Below, piece by piece: positions 33,712 through 45,150 of a DNA stretch of 64,000 bases. Under the pieces are notes generated by a model that saw only the letters and a program-made list of their open reading frames with translations, ran no database searches and was not told the origin of the DNA. The stretch covers positions 42,264,797 through 42,328,796 of the forward strand of contig JACMZG010001914.1 in assembly GCA_018340805.1 (NCBI GenBank). Reading direction: 5' to 3'. Source of the stretch: Microvelia longipes (Eukaryota; Arthropoda; Insecta; Hemiptera; Veliidae). Within the stretch, counting starts at the first letter, position 1; the number at the start of each line of letters is the position of its first letter. The position numbers and the translations under genes are program-made.

Positions 33712-33800
33712 GAAATAAAAAATCTGGTATGGGGTACCTCGGTACTTTTTCTCATCACATTCATTTCGTTAAGCTTATCTTCTCTATTTAAGAGGGATCT
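33712..33800 (-). repeat. Inverted copy of the GGTACC-ended dispersed repeat
   Basis: ATGGGGTACCTCGG and ACTTTTTCTCATCACATTCA are the reverse complement of the end seen at 9.7 kb. The GCGAGTCCGAAG words are replaced by degraded sequence. Confidence 0.6.
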
Positions 33801-34829
33801 CCCTCAGAATATAAAAATCATCTATCAATCACGCTCGCACAGGCGTGTTGCCTACTGCACATTTTCTCCTGTATATAGATACTAACAGACACCAACGACT
33901 CCAAACTAGACTTTAAAATTAGCAGATGAATAGGAATTGAAAGAATACAATCTACAATTAGCAGATGAGTTACGTTTTTGCCTTCCCATTCGTTAGTTCG
34001 CCAAATTGCAAACGAAATAATATAATTAACCATATAATGTTTCCATTACTGTAACTGAAAATATAACATATAAGTGACAATTTTTTTTTTATGAAAGGTC
34101 TATTTCTGTTTTCGCTTGGTTTGTCAGAAATAAACATCTGTTACTGTTATTATACTTTTGAGAAAATTGAGCGAAAGAAAATATAGATACTGATCGAAAG
34201 TCTGGTAGTTAGTTAGTTTTCTTTTACGACTATTATGTAGTAAACTTAATTAAAATTCTAAAAGGAAACGTTATGCGTTTTTTATAAAAAGGAGTTGAAA
34301 AGTTCAGTAAGGAGGAAAACTATAGAAAAAACTTGTAGTTGAGTCACGTAGGATTGCCCTGTGTAGGATTGCAGCGTCTGAGATTGTTTGGTTGGAAATT
34401 CATTTACATGTTTAGTTGTAGAGTGTGCCAAGACATGTTCCAGGTTTTGTTTGTATAAAAAGATTTCTTTATCGTTAAACTCAAAAAGGTTACAAATGAA
34501 AATTTGCCATTCGTGAACTGGAGCTAATTAAGTATGCATTGCAAAAAAAACTGAAAAAATTGGATTTGTCGTTTGAAAAAACGATTTTGAATACTCATGT
34601 TGTTGACAGCGAACGATTTAAGCAAACTTTTTTATGTTTTGAAGCATAAAAACGATGGTTATCTGATTCGTGCTGCAAAATTCTGAAATAAAATTTCGCT
34701 TAAGCGCACCAATGACTCTTGATAACATTGATAACAGAATAGTGATGCTTATTAAAGACTCTTTTAGAAAGAAGTTGATTTTATCACTTTTTTAAAGATT
34801 TAATTAATTTTGTTTAAACAAGATTATAT
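33801..34829. other. AT-rich intergenic
   Basis: No gene or repeat boundary recognised. A 71-residue minus frame at 33818-34033 has no recognisable domain. Confidence 0.4.
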
Positions 34830-35150
34830 ATGATGAGGTAATATAAAATGTTATATTATGAAGTAAATTAACAAGTCATATATTGAGGTTAATGTAACAG
34901 ATTATTTATGAGTAATGTAGGTATTATGATAATGTTAAGTTTATTATGAGGTAATAACAGATTATATATGAGGTAATATAACAAGATTATTTATTTATGA
35001 GGAATAAAACAAGATTATATTATAGGAGGTAATATACAAGATATATATTATGAGGTAATTAACAGTATTATTTATGAGTAATTAACAGATTATATTATGA
35101 GGTTAATAATAATAAGATTATAAGAGGTAATTAATAAGACTATATTAAAA
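34830..35150. repeat. Degenerate AT-rich tandem array, unit about 24 bp
   Basis: Repeated GATTATATATGAGGTAATA plus ACA with frequent indels (for example 34935, 34965, 35090). Confidence 0.85.
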
Positions 35151-35264
35151 AATAATATAATTATATCTTGTTTAATATTTCTTCAATAATTTTATATCAA
35201 TTTTATTTATTGATAATTTTGTATCGATTTTATAATAAAGATTTTTTTAAACAAATATAACGAT

Positions 35265-35572
35265 TTTTAAGATTTTGAACACTTCTTTTTGGGAATGGAA
35301 GCATAACCTTTTTCAGATAAGTTTTAAGATTTTGAACACTCTTGTTTTTGAGAATGGAAGCATAACCTTTTTCAGATAATTTTTAAGATTTTGAACACTC
35401 TTGTTTTTGAGAATGGAAGCATAGCCTTTTTCAGATAAGTTTTAATATTTTTAACACTCTTGTTTTTGAGAATGGAAGCATAACCTTTTTCAGACAATTT
35501 TTATGATTTTTAACATTCTTGTTTTTGAGACTGGAAGCATAACCTTTTTCAGATAATTTTCAAGATTTTGAA
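35265..35572. repeat. 59-bp tandem array, 5 units
   Basis: GAATGGAAGCATAACC at 35293, 35352, 35411 and 35470 (GACTGG at 35529) gives an exact 59-bp period. The unit also has TTTTTCAGATAATTTT and AAGATTTTGAACACTC. Confidence 0.97.
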
Positions 35573-37320
35573 TCCTCTGATTTTAAGGTCATAACAATCG
35601 TTTCCAGCGTAACTCCTTTATTATGTGGTGTTTCTTACTCTTGAGGATAAAGATGTTACCTATCCCTACGAGTTATTTTAATCTCGTACTCCACTCGGAT
35701 AATTTAGATTATCTCATACTTCAGAATGAAAAATAAACTTTTTTCATACAATTCAAAACACCGCATTAATGCTTTGAGTTGATATGTCTGTTGATATCTT
35801 TCAAACCAAAAAAGTATAGGGGTTTCTTATATTTAAGCTTAAATTTACTTTCAACTAAAAGCTACTTTAACAGAAACAACTAAAGCTTACTTTAACAGAA
35901 ATAACTATTACTTACTTACTTTATTTGTGTTAATAGCTTAATGGCGACTGATTAACTATTACATAGAGCTACATTTTTGTCGATTATTCGCTTTTTGACC
36001 ATTTAGTTGATTCAGAAAAGTTTTTTTTTAGGTTTTGTTTGAGATATTTTTTGTTTGTAAAGCCGGACCTAAAGATGTATGTAGGTAAACCTAAACATGG
36101 ATACAGGTATTCTCAAACATTCAGCATGCTAACTTTAGGGTAAACCAATACTTTTCCGTTTTCCTTAGAAAATTAAGCGAGGAAAAGGAAAAATGACAAA
36201 AGCCCCGAAGGGGTCGACTTTTGTTCTCATAATAACAACCAACGACGCTCAGTCGTAAAACTTACGACCAACCCTGCTTAGCATAACCTGATTTCCAAAT
36301 ATTACCCTTAAACACTTCGTAAACTTTCACAGGTTACCCTTGATTCTCAGGAATCCTACTTTTGATATTCGGATCAGGTTTTTCATTTATTATGACTACG
36401 TGTTACGGAAATTATTATATTTAGGAAAATTTGGAAATTTTCAATAAAAAACACAATTTTATTTAGAAAAAAGGTATGTTTTGTGAAAGGAAGACATTTT
36501 GTTTGAGACCAAGGTCATCTGTGAACTCTCTAATGACCAATAAATCCTGTTTAGATAGAAATTTTTACTTGAAAGTTAAAATTGTAATTTTAACAGTCAT
36601 CTGCATAATATGCATTATATGAGAAAGTTATTTTTTTTTATTTAAAAATTTCTTTTTTGTGGGCTTAAAATAAAATAAAAATTAGTTTGTAAAATTGTTT
36701 TTTAATTTTTATATTTTATATTTGTTAAACTCTGATAATGACTGATTTTCAGTCAAAAGCTTAGTTATTATTATATATTAAAAAAATATAGGACTTTTGT
36801 GTAATTAATCTGTTTTTAGTTATTTTTTTTACTTTTTTGTGCATCTAAACTGTTTCACTCACAATAAGTTAAACTTTACAACATGTTATGATTTTATCAT
36901 ATCGTGTTTATGATGTTCTTTTTCCAAATTTTTTCTTGGACGTTGTAGAAGAATGATTGATTTTATTTATGGATGTTATTATTTATTTAAAAATTGTTTT
37001 AAGCGTACTTAATTTGGGTGAATACAATGATAAGTCGAAATTCAATCTAACCCCCTCTCCAAATAAATCGTACATACACGATTTTAATATTCACCTTGAT
37101 ACATGTTTAAAATTTCAAGTTAATTCTCAACATATGCTGGTAAAGTAATTATATACAGACAGGCAGACAGGGTATTTTACCCTACAATACCATTTCTCAT
37201 TTTAAAGCATTTCAAACAAGTTTAACCAACGTGAATGTCTAACATTTTAAAATTTTGGCTTTTTCAACAGGTTTTAATTTTGTTTGATCGGAGCGATATT
37301 AGAAGAAAAATTTTAAACAT
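35573..37320. other. AT-rich intergenic
   Basis: Contains the hammerhead-like hairpin at 36732. The GC-richer bit at 36200-36280 (CCCCGAAGGGG) has no assigned content. No gene seen. The 63-residue frame at 36957-37148 shows no domain. Confidence 0.4.
36732..36770 (+). ncRNA. Hammerhead-like hairpin motif
   Basis: CTGATAAT, perfect stem GACTG-ATTTT-CAGTC, then AAAAGC. It differs from the 30245 copy by a matched change in both strands of the stem (GGCTG/CAGCC versus GACTG/CAGTC). The GAAA box is degraded to AAAA. Confidence 0.4.
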
Positions 37321-37324
37321 GTTT

Positions 37325-38060
37325 TTACTTTTCCTCATTTATACCGTAGGTATATTGTAAAAGTATTGTGTTTGCAAAAAAATCCGAGACCGGGATGAAA
37401 CTGGAATTATTCATTTCAGGTGTTTTTGAGGCCTCCTGAGAGGTTTTCGCAAAGTTGCCTGTCTGTATGTGTGTGTGTCTGTTATCATCATTACACATTG
37501 TGTATTTATGCTAGAGAGTTAAAATTTTGTACAAAAATCAGTCTATCGATGTAGTTGTGCTATTTGGAAAATATTTTATGACGTTATTAACCCGCAATAA
37601 TGCGGTTTAATGACGTCTATTCCGTGATTCAAACACGGATTTTTCGTGTTTGCAAAAATTTCGAAAAATCTTAAAACACGGAAAAATGTTGCGATCTGAT
37701 TGAGATTTAGCACGCATGTAGCCATTTATATCCTGATGAACATATAATCAGGGTTAGTTCAATTTTTACTAAAAGACTTGTGTAAGTTTTTTAAAAAATG
37801 GAAAATGGTGCAATTAATTCAGTACAAGTGGAACCCTTTACTTAATAAATAAGTACACTAAGTTTCGTTTCAATGCGACAAGTATATCTACGATTTTTGT
37901 TGGATCATAAAAGTTAAGTAGCATTGAACGTGGTCAGTGATGTATGGGTGACCGCTGAGAATTATACGGATGCATTTACTATCTGAAGACGAAGACAAAG
38001 CACGCCCGCAGGCACTGCCTTCGGACTGCAAAGCGAGTCCGAAGGCATGTTGCAAGATAA
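37325..38060 (+). repeat. Dispersed 5S-tailed element, most complete copy
   Basis: Ordered parts: TTTTCCTCATTTATACCGTA, GGTATATTGTAAAAGTATTG, ATCCGAGACCGGGATG, TTCATTTCAGGTGTTTTTGA, GTCTGTATGTGTGTG, CTGTTATCATCATTAC and TTTATGCTAGAGAGTT. Then come a hairpin (37580-37617: GACGTTATTAACCCGCA...TGCGGTTTAATGACGTC), GATTGAGATTTAGCACGC and a GTTTCGTTTCAATGCGAC word. Next is a 5S-rRNA-like segment (about 37890-37965) with AAGTTAAGTAGCATTGAACG and GTATGGGTGACCGCTG. The element ends with a perfect 10-bp-arm hairpin CCTTCGGACT...AGTCCGAAGG (38018-38045). No ORF. Copies or fragments occur at 4.9, 9.0, 14.8, 22.6, 39.5 and 56.7 kb. No terminal inverted repeats are evident and the mobility mechanism is unknown. 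Confidence 0.8.
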
Positions 38061-38755
38061 ATTCTGAGCCCAGAAAGCCCTAGTTGTTAATCAGTTTACA
38101 ATTAAACTAATGTTGTAAACTGATAACAACATTTAAATTTGAATCCTGCCAACCGCAATGCTGCGTAAAGAAGACAGCTCTCGTGGCGTAATCGTTGCTG
38201 TTTCGCATTTACACGTTGAAGGTTTTTTGTTTGTTTTTATGCGGCTCCCCAAATAACTTAGACGTATTGTATATATTCTGATAGTTGCTGATACGTATTC
38301 TATGCTATGAAAGGCTTGGGGTTAGAAATGTTATTTTAACCATTACCTCAACTAACATTTTTAGCTATATTTATTTTAATATTAGATTTGTAAGAAAAAA
38401 ATGCACATCATAAATGTTTGTAATTTTGTCAAAAAAGTGGGTTATGTGTGTTACTATGTTCTTGAAAAGGCTTGTGTACACAAGACTATTTAGTGGAGAT
38501 AATAAAGGGTTGATGGTGTCCGGATAATGAGATGACATTTTATGCAAATTTCCCCGTCACAACATGTATATCATAGCTTTGACGTGAAAATGAAAACAAA
38601 ACATGCATATTAAGCAATTTCACAGCTAACCGTTGCCATTATTAGTTTGTTTAACTGTTTGTTTAGTTTTATGTTCAACTTCTGTCCGAAAACTTTTTGA
38701 AGCGTTAAATTTTGTTTCCTTATTTTCTATAACAGGAGGGAAAATCATTGTAATA
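38061..38755. other. Intergenic, nothing assigned
   Basis: Unique AT-rich DNA between two repeats. No gene seen. Confidence 0.4.
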
Positions 38756-38757
38756 TA

Positions 38758-39275
38758 TGAATTTGACGCCTAATAGTGCAAGAGCCAGGCCTAAAAAATG
38801 TGACTCATTTTGTACTACTTCAAACCAAATATTTCTGAAAATATACCTTAAATTATGAAGGAAAAGCATATACTGCCTATCCAGAGAGGAGCCCTTCATC
38901 TGAATGCGCTCACTCAAAATATTAAAAAAGCGAACAACAGTTTATTTGCAATAAGTGGTTCCCTGAAGGTCGAGTGCAAAATCTGAAGAGAACATTGTTT
39001 AAAACTGATAAAATTTCCTATGAAACGAATGTTTTTCGTAAAAATCGGATAACTAGAACTAAAGTTATGACATTTTTAAATGGCTAAAAAATGCACAAAA
39101 ATTCAATATTTTTCAAAGAAATTCGCTGACTTATTTCTATTAAGGGCTCCTCTCTAGATAGGCAGACTATACTTTTCCTTCATAATTTAAGGTATATTTT
39201 CAGAAAAATTTGGTTTGTAGTAGTACAAAATTAATCACATTTTTTCAGGGTCGGCTCTTGGACTATAATATTTTA
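38758..39275. repeat. Inverted repeat with about 130-bp arms
   Basis: The left arm (38758-38900) contains AGAGCCAGGCC, GTACTACTTCAAACCAAATA, TACCTTAAATTATGAAGG and CTATCCAGAGAGGAGC. The right arm (39145-39275) is its diverged reverse complement. The loop of about 245 bp holds the tract shared with 28.2-28.4 kb. It lies between two opposed copies of the 5S-tailed element, so the region 37.3-40.1 kb is palindromic at two scales. Confidence 0.85.
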
Positions 39276-39504
39276 ATCTAATGTCCAAGCTTTAGCATCT
39301 ACTACCTTTCCAAAGATAAAAAGGGTGGTGCATGAATGTATGCATGAGAGTAGGGATGTGCACACTTCTTGTTAACAAGCTCAATGGCTAATTTAACCTC
39401 TATAAAACGTGGCATAAATATCAAGTCCTACAAGAGGAAGAACTGATTAGATTTTGGTGTTATTTCAAGACGGCATATGAATGAGGTGTTTTAAAAATCC
39501 TCAG

Positions 39505-40130
39505 ATAGTAAATACATCCGTTTCATTTCCAGCAGTCACCAATAGAGTCACTGACCATGCTCAATGCCTCTTAACATTTATGTTTCAACATAAATCATAG
39601 ATTTACTTGTCGTATTGAAACAAAACTTGGTGTACTTATATATTATGTAAAGGTATACACTTGTATTGAATTTCAATTTATTTGGATTATTTTTCGACTT
39701 TTTGTACACTGATTTTCGTACATTAGTTTAATGACATAATGCTGATAATGTCATGAAACTTAGCATGTAAGTTAAACTTATATATGACTAAATGTGCGCC
39801 GCTAAATCTCAAATTGATTGTAAAATGTTTCCGCGATTGATGATTTTTCGACATTTTTGCTGAATCATTAATACATGTTAAAGACTTCATAAAAAATATG
39901 TTACCAATTGCACAACAACACCTTTTGACTGATTTTCGTACAAAGTTTCAACTCTCTAGCATAAATGCACTAGGAGCTACGATAATAACAGACTCATACA
40001 TACAGACAACTTTGTGAAAACCACTCAGGAGGCCCTAAGAGCTCCTGAAACGGATAATTTCGGTGACATCCCGGTTTCGGATTTTTTCCAAACACAATAC
40101 TCTTTATATGTATACCTACAGTATAAATGA
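39505..40130 (-). repeat. Dispersed 5S-tailed element, inverted copy
   Basis: Reverse complement of the family: the head (ACCGGGATG, CTGAAACGG as TTTCAG, GTCTGTATGTATGAG, CTGTTATTATCGTAG, TTTATGCTAGAGAGTT) lies at high coordinates. The 5S-like segment lies at about 39530-39590 (GTTAAGAGGCATTGAGCATG, GGTCAGTGACTC, GGTGACTGCTGG). It lacks the terminal GGACT hairpin. Differences from the 37.3-kb copy are many, so the two insertions are old or independent. Confidence 0.75.
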
Positions 40131-40295
40131 GGAAAATTAAAAATTGTTTCTTTAATAGCTTTACTAATAATTTTTTCATATTAGTGCAATGCTTTACAAT
40201 ATATATCATTTGATACTACCGTGTTTTGCATAACATAGTACTTTACAATATAGTTCTGTGTTTAGCATAGTTTTCGAGGTGTGTGTATATTAAGG

Positions 40296-41198
40296 ATGTT
40301 GAATAAAGGGGATGACGCACTAAGTCGAATTGCCCATCGAAAATTTATTTATTTATTTATATTTATCAAAAGTTACAACATTATTAAATAATTGTATTTT
40401 CTTGTCAAACATTTCTTAAAAAAGAAGAAAGATTTCTTAAAAAAGAAGAAAGAAGAGGCTCTTCACAGATTATCTCTGAGAAAATCATCTACTAAGTAGT
40501 ATGAATTAGCAATTAAATTTTTTTTAACATTTCTTTTGAAAGTATCTTCAAATCAAAACATAGAGAAGAATGCAACACAAAACACACGTCAAAAACCAAC
40601 TGCACATGCTTGGTACGAACTGCGCATGCTTATGATCCTTAGTACAGAGCAGGTCTTAAAATTTAGAGGCAAACTTAACTCTCAATGGGTTTCCCATTGT
40701 TTTGCTTGCAAAGGTTATAAACAAATTGAAAAAAGTTCATACTTTTTAACTGTTTTTTATTAATAGTGCTTAAAATTAAAACCACATTAGAGAAAATTAA
40801 GAACATTACAACCAAAATTGAATCTTAAAAATTAGCAAAACATTTCACTAGGCTAAAAAAAGACAAAATAATTAACACATTTAACTTACTCTTTACGAAA
40901 AGTAAACGGTAAAGCTTCAATTACTCTCACTAAAGTGGCTACCTAGAGTCCAAAATGTAAAATATAAGCACAAATGACTTGACAAGCACCAAATGTAACA
41001 ATAACGAAAACACTGAAGAAAGTTGAGAAGCAAACTCGACAACCAAGAATTGTATAACAACTTAGCTACATAACCTGCGTTTGGCGCCTTTTTTAATTAT
41101 AACCTAAGGGAAGGTAAGTTTGCTCCTATTTCTCTATCTCATACAACTTCCATGGGGTCAGAAATGTTCCTTAATGCGTCATCCCCTTTATTCAATAT
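40296..41198. mobile_element. Non-autonomous terminal-inverted-repeat element, 903 bp
   Basis: ATGTTGAATAAAGGGGATGA (continuing CGCACTAAG, 40296-40324) is repeated inverted at 41170-41198 with two differences in 29 bp. The interior has a local duplication (TTTCTTAAAAAAGAAGAAAGA twice near 40415-40455) and otherwise unique AT-rich DNA. The longest frame (40536-40763) has no transposase motif. It is therefore a MITE-like or deletion derivative needing an enzyme from elsewhere. I could not define a target-site duplication. The LTR retrotransposon begins within about 10 bp of its right end. Confidence 0.75.
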
Positions 41199-41208
41199 TT
41201 ATTCAATA

Positions 41209-41315
41209 TATCACTAATACTAATAAATAATACATAGTATGGTAATATCCAATAACTGAATATATTTCAAACTTAAATATAACAATGACATCTGTCAATT
41301 AACTTAATCATAACA
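41209..41315 (-). repeat. 3' LTR of the gypsy-type element (outer end altered)
   Basis: Matches the 5' LTR apart from a few bases and two small indels. The inner end is TGTTATGATT (minus strand), directly after the polypurine tract. The outer end should read CATAACA as in the 5' LTR but instead runs into TATTCAATA, next to the neighbouring TIR element. Its last 7-9 bp are thus lost or replaced. Confidence 0.9.
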
Positions 41316-41326
41316 TCTCCCTTTTC
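41316..41326 (-). other. Polypurine tract
   Basis: GAAAAGGGAGA on the minus strand abuts the TGTTATG start of the 3' LTR. This is the usual primer for plus-strand DNA synthesis in LTR elements. Confidence 0.8.
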
Positions 41327-41328
41327 AA

Positions 41329-41329
<1 letters not shown>

Positions 41330-41369
<40 letters not shown>

Positions 41370-41420
41370 TTTTTTTATTTTAATTTTTTTTTTTTTTTTT
41401 TTTTTTTTTATTTTTTTTTT
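41330..41420 (-). repeat. A-rich run between integrase stop and polypurine tract
   Basis: About 90 nt of almost pure T on the plus strand (A on the coding strand), broken by a few A-rich interruptions. Its length is likely unreliable in the assembly. Confidence 0.9.
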
Positions 41421-41878
41421 AATTTATTGGTCGTAAGAATCTTCTGTTTCTTTCGTATATGCGTCCACTGGGAGTTTTAACTGTGTACCTTCGGTGTTCT
41501 CCCGCCTCCACTATCTCTCCAACCCTGTTCCATCTTTTAGTTATAGGGTCCTGTATTAAAACCTTTGTTCCAATTGGTATTTCTTTTAGCCTTTTAGTAT
41601 TCCTGTCAAAGTAATTTTTCATTTTTTCCTTTTCAGTATTCTTTTGGTCATACTCTCTAGCCTCTTCACGCCATCTTCTATTAAAAGCCCTGGCATGAGC
41701 CGGCACCAGAGTTCTCAGATTCCGACCATACAGCAATTGCGCGGGTGACTTACCACCTTCCTTCGGTGTATTGCGCCATTCTAATAATCCCGCATAATAT
41801 GATTGTTCGTCTAGCTTCCCATCATTGGTGCATTTAATAATTAGATTTTTCATAGCTTTGACTGCTGCTTCGGCATGT
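41419..41878 (-). pseudogene. Integrase C-terminal part
   Basis: Last section of pol. It carries the third catalytic acidic residue of the DDE integrase core (the Glu in GHAEAAVKAM, codon at 41869-41871, read in this frame upstream of the apparent ATG at 41853). It continues through the C-terminal domain with GTKVLIQDP and VGEIVEAGEHRRYTVKTPSG, an SH3-like basic fold typical of gypsy integrases. The stop lies just before the A-rich run. The preceding core is in another frame, with one indel near 41890. Confidence 0.85.
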
Positions 41879-42286
41879 CCGTTGCTTCGGGTGGTATGGT
41901 GTTGACGTGTTGCTCACCACATTCCAGTCTTTAAGGAACTGCTTGAAAGTCTGTGCTTTGAATTGTGGTCCGTTATCCGTTCTTAGCCTTACCGGTACAC
42001 CCGTGTCCGAAAATATTTTACGTAGGCATGAGATCACTCTCTTAGAGTCTGGCTCATTTTTGCCGAATTGGCAAACCACTGGCCAGCCCGACATGCGGTC
42101 TACATAAACCATAAATTTCCATCCTCCGCTAGAAAATAAGTCGGCAGAAACATCTTGAAAGGGTCTGGTGGGTGGTGGTTCGAGGATTAATGGTTCGTTC
42201 GATACAGACGGTTTTAAACGTTGACAGCTTTCACAACTTTCCACCGTATTTTTAATGTCGCTAGTCATGCCTGGCCAATAGACCAA
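41834..42286 (-). pseudogene. Integrase catalytic core
   Basis: Shows the zinc-binding region's end (VYWPGMTSDI, CESCQRLKP), then the core with the first Asp (FQDVSADLF), MVYVDRMSGWP, and the second Asp (RLRTDNGPQFK, about 41965-41985). STPYHP comes just before a frameshift. The His-rich half of the HHCC zinc finger lies in the preceding piece. Integrase inserts the cDNA into the host genome and acts in the nucleus. Domain order and motifs match Ty3/gypsy integrases. Confidence 0.92.
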
Positions 42287-42735
42287 CTGCCTGGCCCGCC
42301 TTTTCGTTCTTTCAAGGCCTTGATGAGATCATGTAGGCGTTCTAAAACCTTTATTCTAGCAGCCTGGAGTATAACTATTTGGTTTCCCTTTAAAACTAAG
42401 ATTTCTTCACAAGACAGCTCATCTCGTACCTTCCAGTAGCACAGCAGTTCTGGTTCTAACTGATCTTTGTTACTAGGGAAGCCTTTCTGAATGCGCTCAC
42501 GTAGAGTTTTGTACGTAGCATCTCTCTCAGCTTGTTCCTTTAGCTTCTCTAGCATCATATCTTTCAAATGCTCAGGTTCATCTAGTGTACTGTCCAATTG
42601 GGCTATCTGGTATGCGGTAAGAAAATGTATTTCTCCTGTTGCCTCCTCTGCTAGCAAGTCTTCTTCTACTGGAGCTTGCACAGGGGCCCTAGACAATGCA
42701 TCGGATATAAGGTTGTCTTTTCCTTTCTTCCACAC
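42265..42735 (-). pseudogene. End of RNase H and linker to integrase
   Basis: Begins with KGKDNLISDALSRAPV, the conserved end of the gypsy RNase H domain (the DALSR motif). It continues through an acidic linker and the N-terminal part of the integrase zinc finger (ERLHDL). Several codons further the frame is lost and the integrase core continues in another frame at 42286. Confidence 0.85.
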
Positions 42736-43010
42736 TGCTCTCAGTCCATATCCCGCAAGCTTCTTTTAATCTTGCTATTCGGGGATTTTCTATGCAATCC
42801 AATAGCTTGTCATTTAAAATTGGTACGAGAGGTTTGTGATCCGTCACCACAGAGAAAGACTCTAGGCCTAGAAGGTACATTCTACACTTAGTAACTGCCC
42901 ACGACCCCTAAGAGTTCTATCTCTACCATAGCATACCTAGTTTCAGTTTCTGACAGAAACCGCGATCCGCATTGTATTAATTTCCATATGCCATTGTGTT
43001 TTTGCATTAA
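42689..43010 (-). pseudogene. RNase H central part, split
   Basis: Two short overlapping frames. One carries the middle of RNase H (ETETRYAMVEIELL, with the catalytic-site Glu). The other (42689-42880) carries FSVVTDHKPLVPIL, whose TDHKPL motif is standard for gypsy RNase H. At least two indels lie between 42880 and 43010. Confidence 0.8.
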
Positions 43011-43621
43011 AGCGTACCAAGGCCATTTAGCCTCGACGCATCAGTAAATATAGCAGTTTCCCTCTTAACGTCAAAGTGTGCTAATACAGGTGGCTCAGTT
43101 AATATCTTCTTTACTCTTGCGAAGGCCTGTTCGTGTACCTCTGCCCATGCAAATAAATTCTTCTTTTTGAGCAACTCTCTTAAGGGATATGCTGCTTCAC
43201 TTACTTTTTTAGAAAAGCATCCTAGCTGGTTTACCATACCTAAGAACGATCTCAACTCTGTTATACTTTTAGGTGTAGCAAACTTTTGAATCGCTTCTAA
43301 CTTCTTAGGATTGGCTTTAATTCCTTCATTGCTAATAATGTATCCCACATACGGTACTTCTGATTTGCCGAATATCATCTTTTCTGCATTTAAAGTTATT
43401 TTATTTTCTCTGCATCTATTTAAAAGCTCAATAGTCCTTTTTACGTGTTCCTGGAAGGTTTTATCGTATAAAAGGATGTCATCAACTACCTTTTCCATGT
43501 TGCCAAGTCCCTGCAGCACTTCATCGCCGCGTCTACAAAATTCGTCTCCTGAGCTTACCAATCCCATTGGTGATCTCAGGAACCTATACCGACCCCATGG
43601 TGTTAGAAATGTTGTTAATTT
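43007..43621 (-). pseudogene. Reverse transcriptase catalytic part and start of RNase H
   Basis: Contains the catalytic box VVDDILLYD (two Asp, codons near 43478-43483), VPYVGYIIS, RSFLGMVNQL and the connection region. The start of RNase H follows (IFTDAS, first catalytic Asp). The true reading continues upstream of the apparent ATG (43567) to about 43621. There a frameshift in a run of five A separates it from the gag-protease-RT frame. Confidence 0.93.
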
Positions 43622-45150
43622 TTGACTTCTTCATCCAGAGTCAGTTGCCAATACCCGCTTGCTGCATCAAACGTTGAAAAATATTTGGCGTTCGTATCAA
43701 TGTTTGAAACAGCATCCCATGGCCCTTTGAATGGGTGCACTGCCCTAGCAACATATCGATTTAACCTTGTGAAGTCTACACATACTCTTAGTTTACCATT
43801 AGGCTTTTGCACTACCACCATCGGACTTACGAACTCGCACGCTTCGTCTCCTGATGCTTTTATAATGCCTTTCTTTTCCATCGCATCCAACTCTAATTTG
43901 ACTTGCGGTCTCCAAGCGTATGGGATCTTCCTAGGCGTCGTTACAGCATATGGAACTGCCCCTTGCTTTAAATGTACGTGAACTGGTGGTCCTTCCATTG
44001 GTTTCAGTGATTCTGAGCCAAATACGTCCTTAAATTCTTTAATCAGTGCTTCTCTTACTTCTTCTATCTGGTTTTGGGTAGGTTCAGTCGGGATATCTTC
44101 TAATATATTTATTCTGTTAATCGGTTTAGGAAAGCCCCGATGAATCATTTTCAAGTTCATCATGGTGGCTCTATCTGACAGCAACTCCTTAACACCTTTA
44201 CATATAAATACTTTAGTCTGAGTCTCTTCATTTCCGTATTTTATCTTGCAATTCACTACCCCTAGTATTTGAAGCCTAGATGAATCAGCTGACTGCAATT
44301 TTACGCTACTTTGAAGTAAACGTCTGTTTGAATAACCACAGGACTTCAGAAAATTTTCTCCCGCCACTGATACTTCTGCCCCGGTATCAGGTGTAGCTTT
44401 GTACTTGGTGTAGAATTTATTCTCTCCTGCTTTAACCTCTACTTCTACGCTTCGCGATATCTCTGCCTTACTTACACTTTCAACTGCCTTTAGAACTATG
44501 TAACTAATTCTTTCATCTTCCTCACTAATTACGTCATCAAGAGCCTGCACTTGCTTTGATCTACAGCACTGAGCGTAGTGACCCCTGGACCTGCATTTCT
44601 TACAAATTGAATTCCTTGCTGGACAATCTCTCAGTGCTTTATGCCAGCCGTTATTGCACCGGTTACACTTTCTTTTATTTTCATCTCTGGGATCTCTTAA
44701 TTTCTTGTTTATGGTGTCAATTTGCCTACTCGCCTGCAATTCTTCTTTAACTGCTGACTCCTCTCTTTCACAGAGCATAGTGATGTCATTCAATGAGGCA
44801 GAGGCGGGTAACGCTCTGCACTTTCTCCTAATATCTGCATCATAAAGTGTTTCAATCAAGTGGTCCATGATATATTTGTCATAACAATATGTACAGGGAT
44901 CGCTTAATTTAAATAATTTTACTTTTTCTCTATAAAAATTTAAAAAAGATTCACCCTCTTCTTGCTTTTTTTGTAAGAAATGTGAACGACGAACTCTTAC
45001 ATTTTCTTTCTTCTTAAAATAATCCTCGATATTTTTCAGTACATCGCAAGCTCTACGCTCTCCAAGATAGTCAATTTTCAGTACGACTTTGAGAACGTCC
45101 GTCATGGCTTGTTCCATAAAAGATGCAAGCAAGATAGACACCTGACCTTT
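43615..45150 (-). pseudogene. Gag C-terminus, protease and first half of RT
   Basis: Longest piece, about 508 codons. It starts inside gag, with a capsid-like helical region (SFLNFYREKVKLF). Two zinc knuckles follow (CNRCNNGWHKALRDC, then CKKCRSRGHYAQC), which bind the RNA genome. The aspartic protease comes next (PDTGAEVSVAG, codons near 44380-44388). The RT fingers and palm begin with IPYAWRPQV, MVVVQKPNGKLRVCVDF and FDAASGYWQL. Gag, protease and RT therefore share one frame without a programmed shift. The methionine at 45141 is internal; the real N-terminus lies in the next piece. Confidence 0.95.

Noticed and set aside
40536..40763. Transposase of the 903-bp TIR element
   Set aside because: 75 codons, no catalytic motif; far too short.
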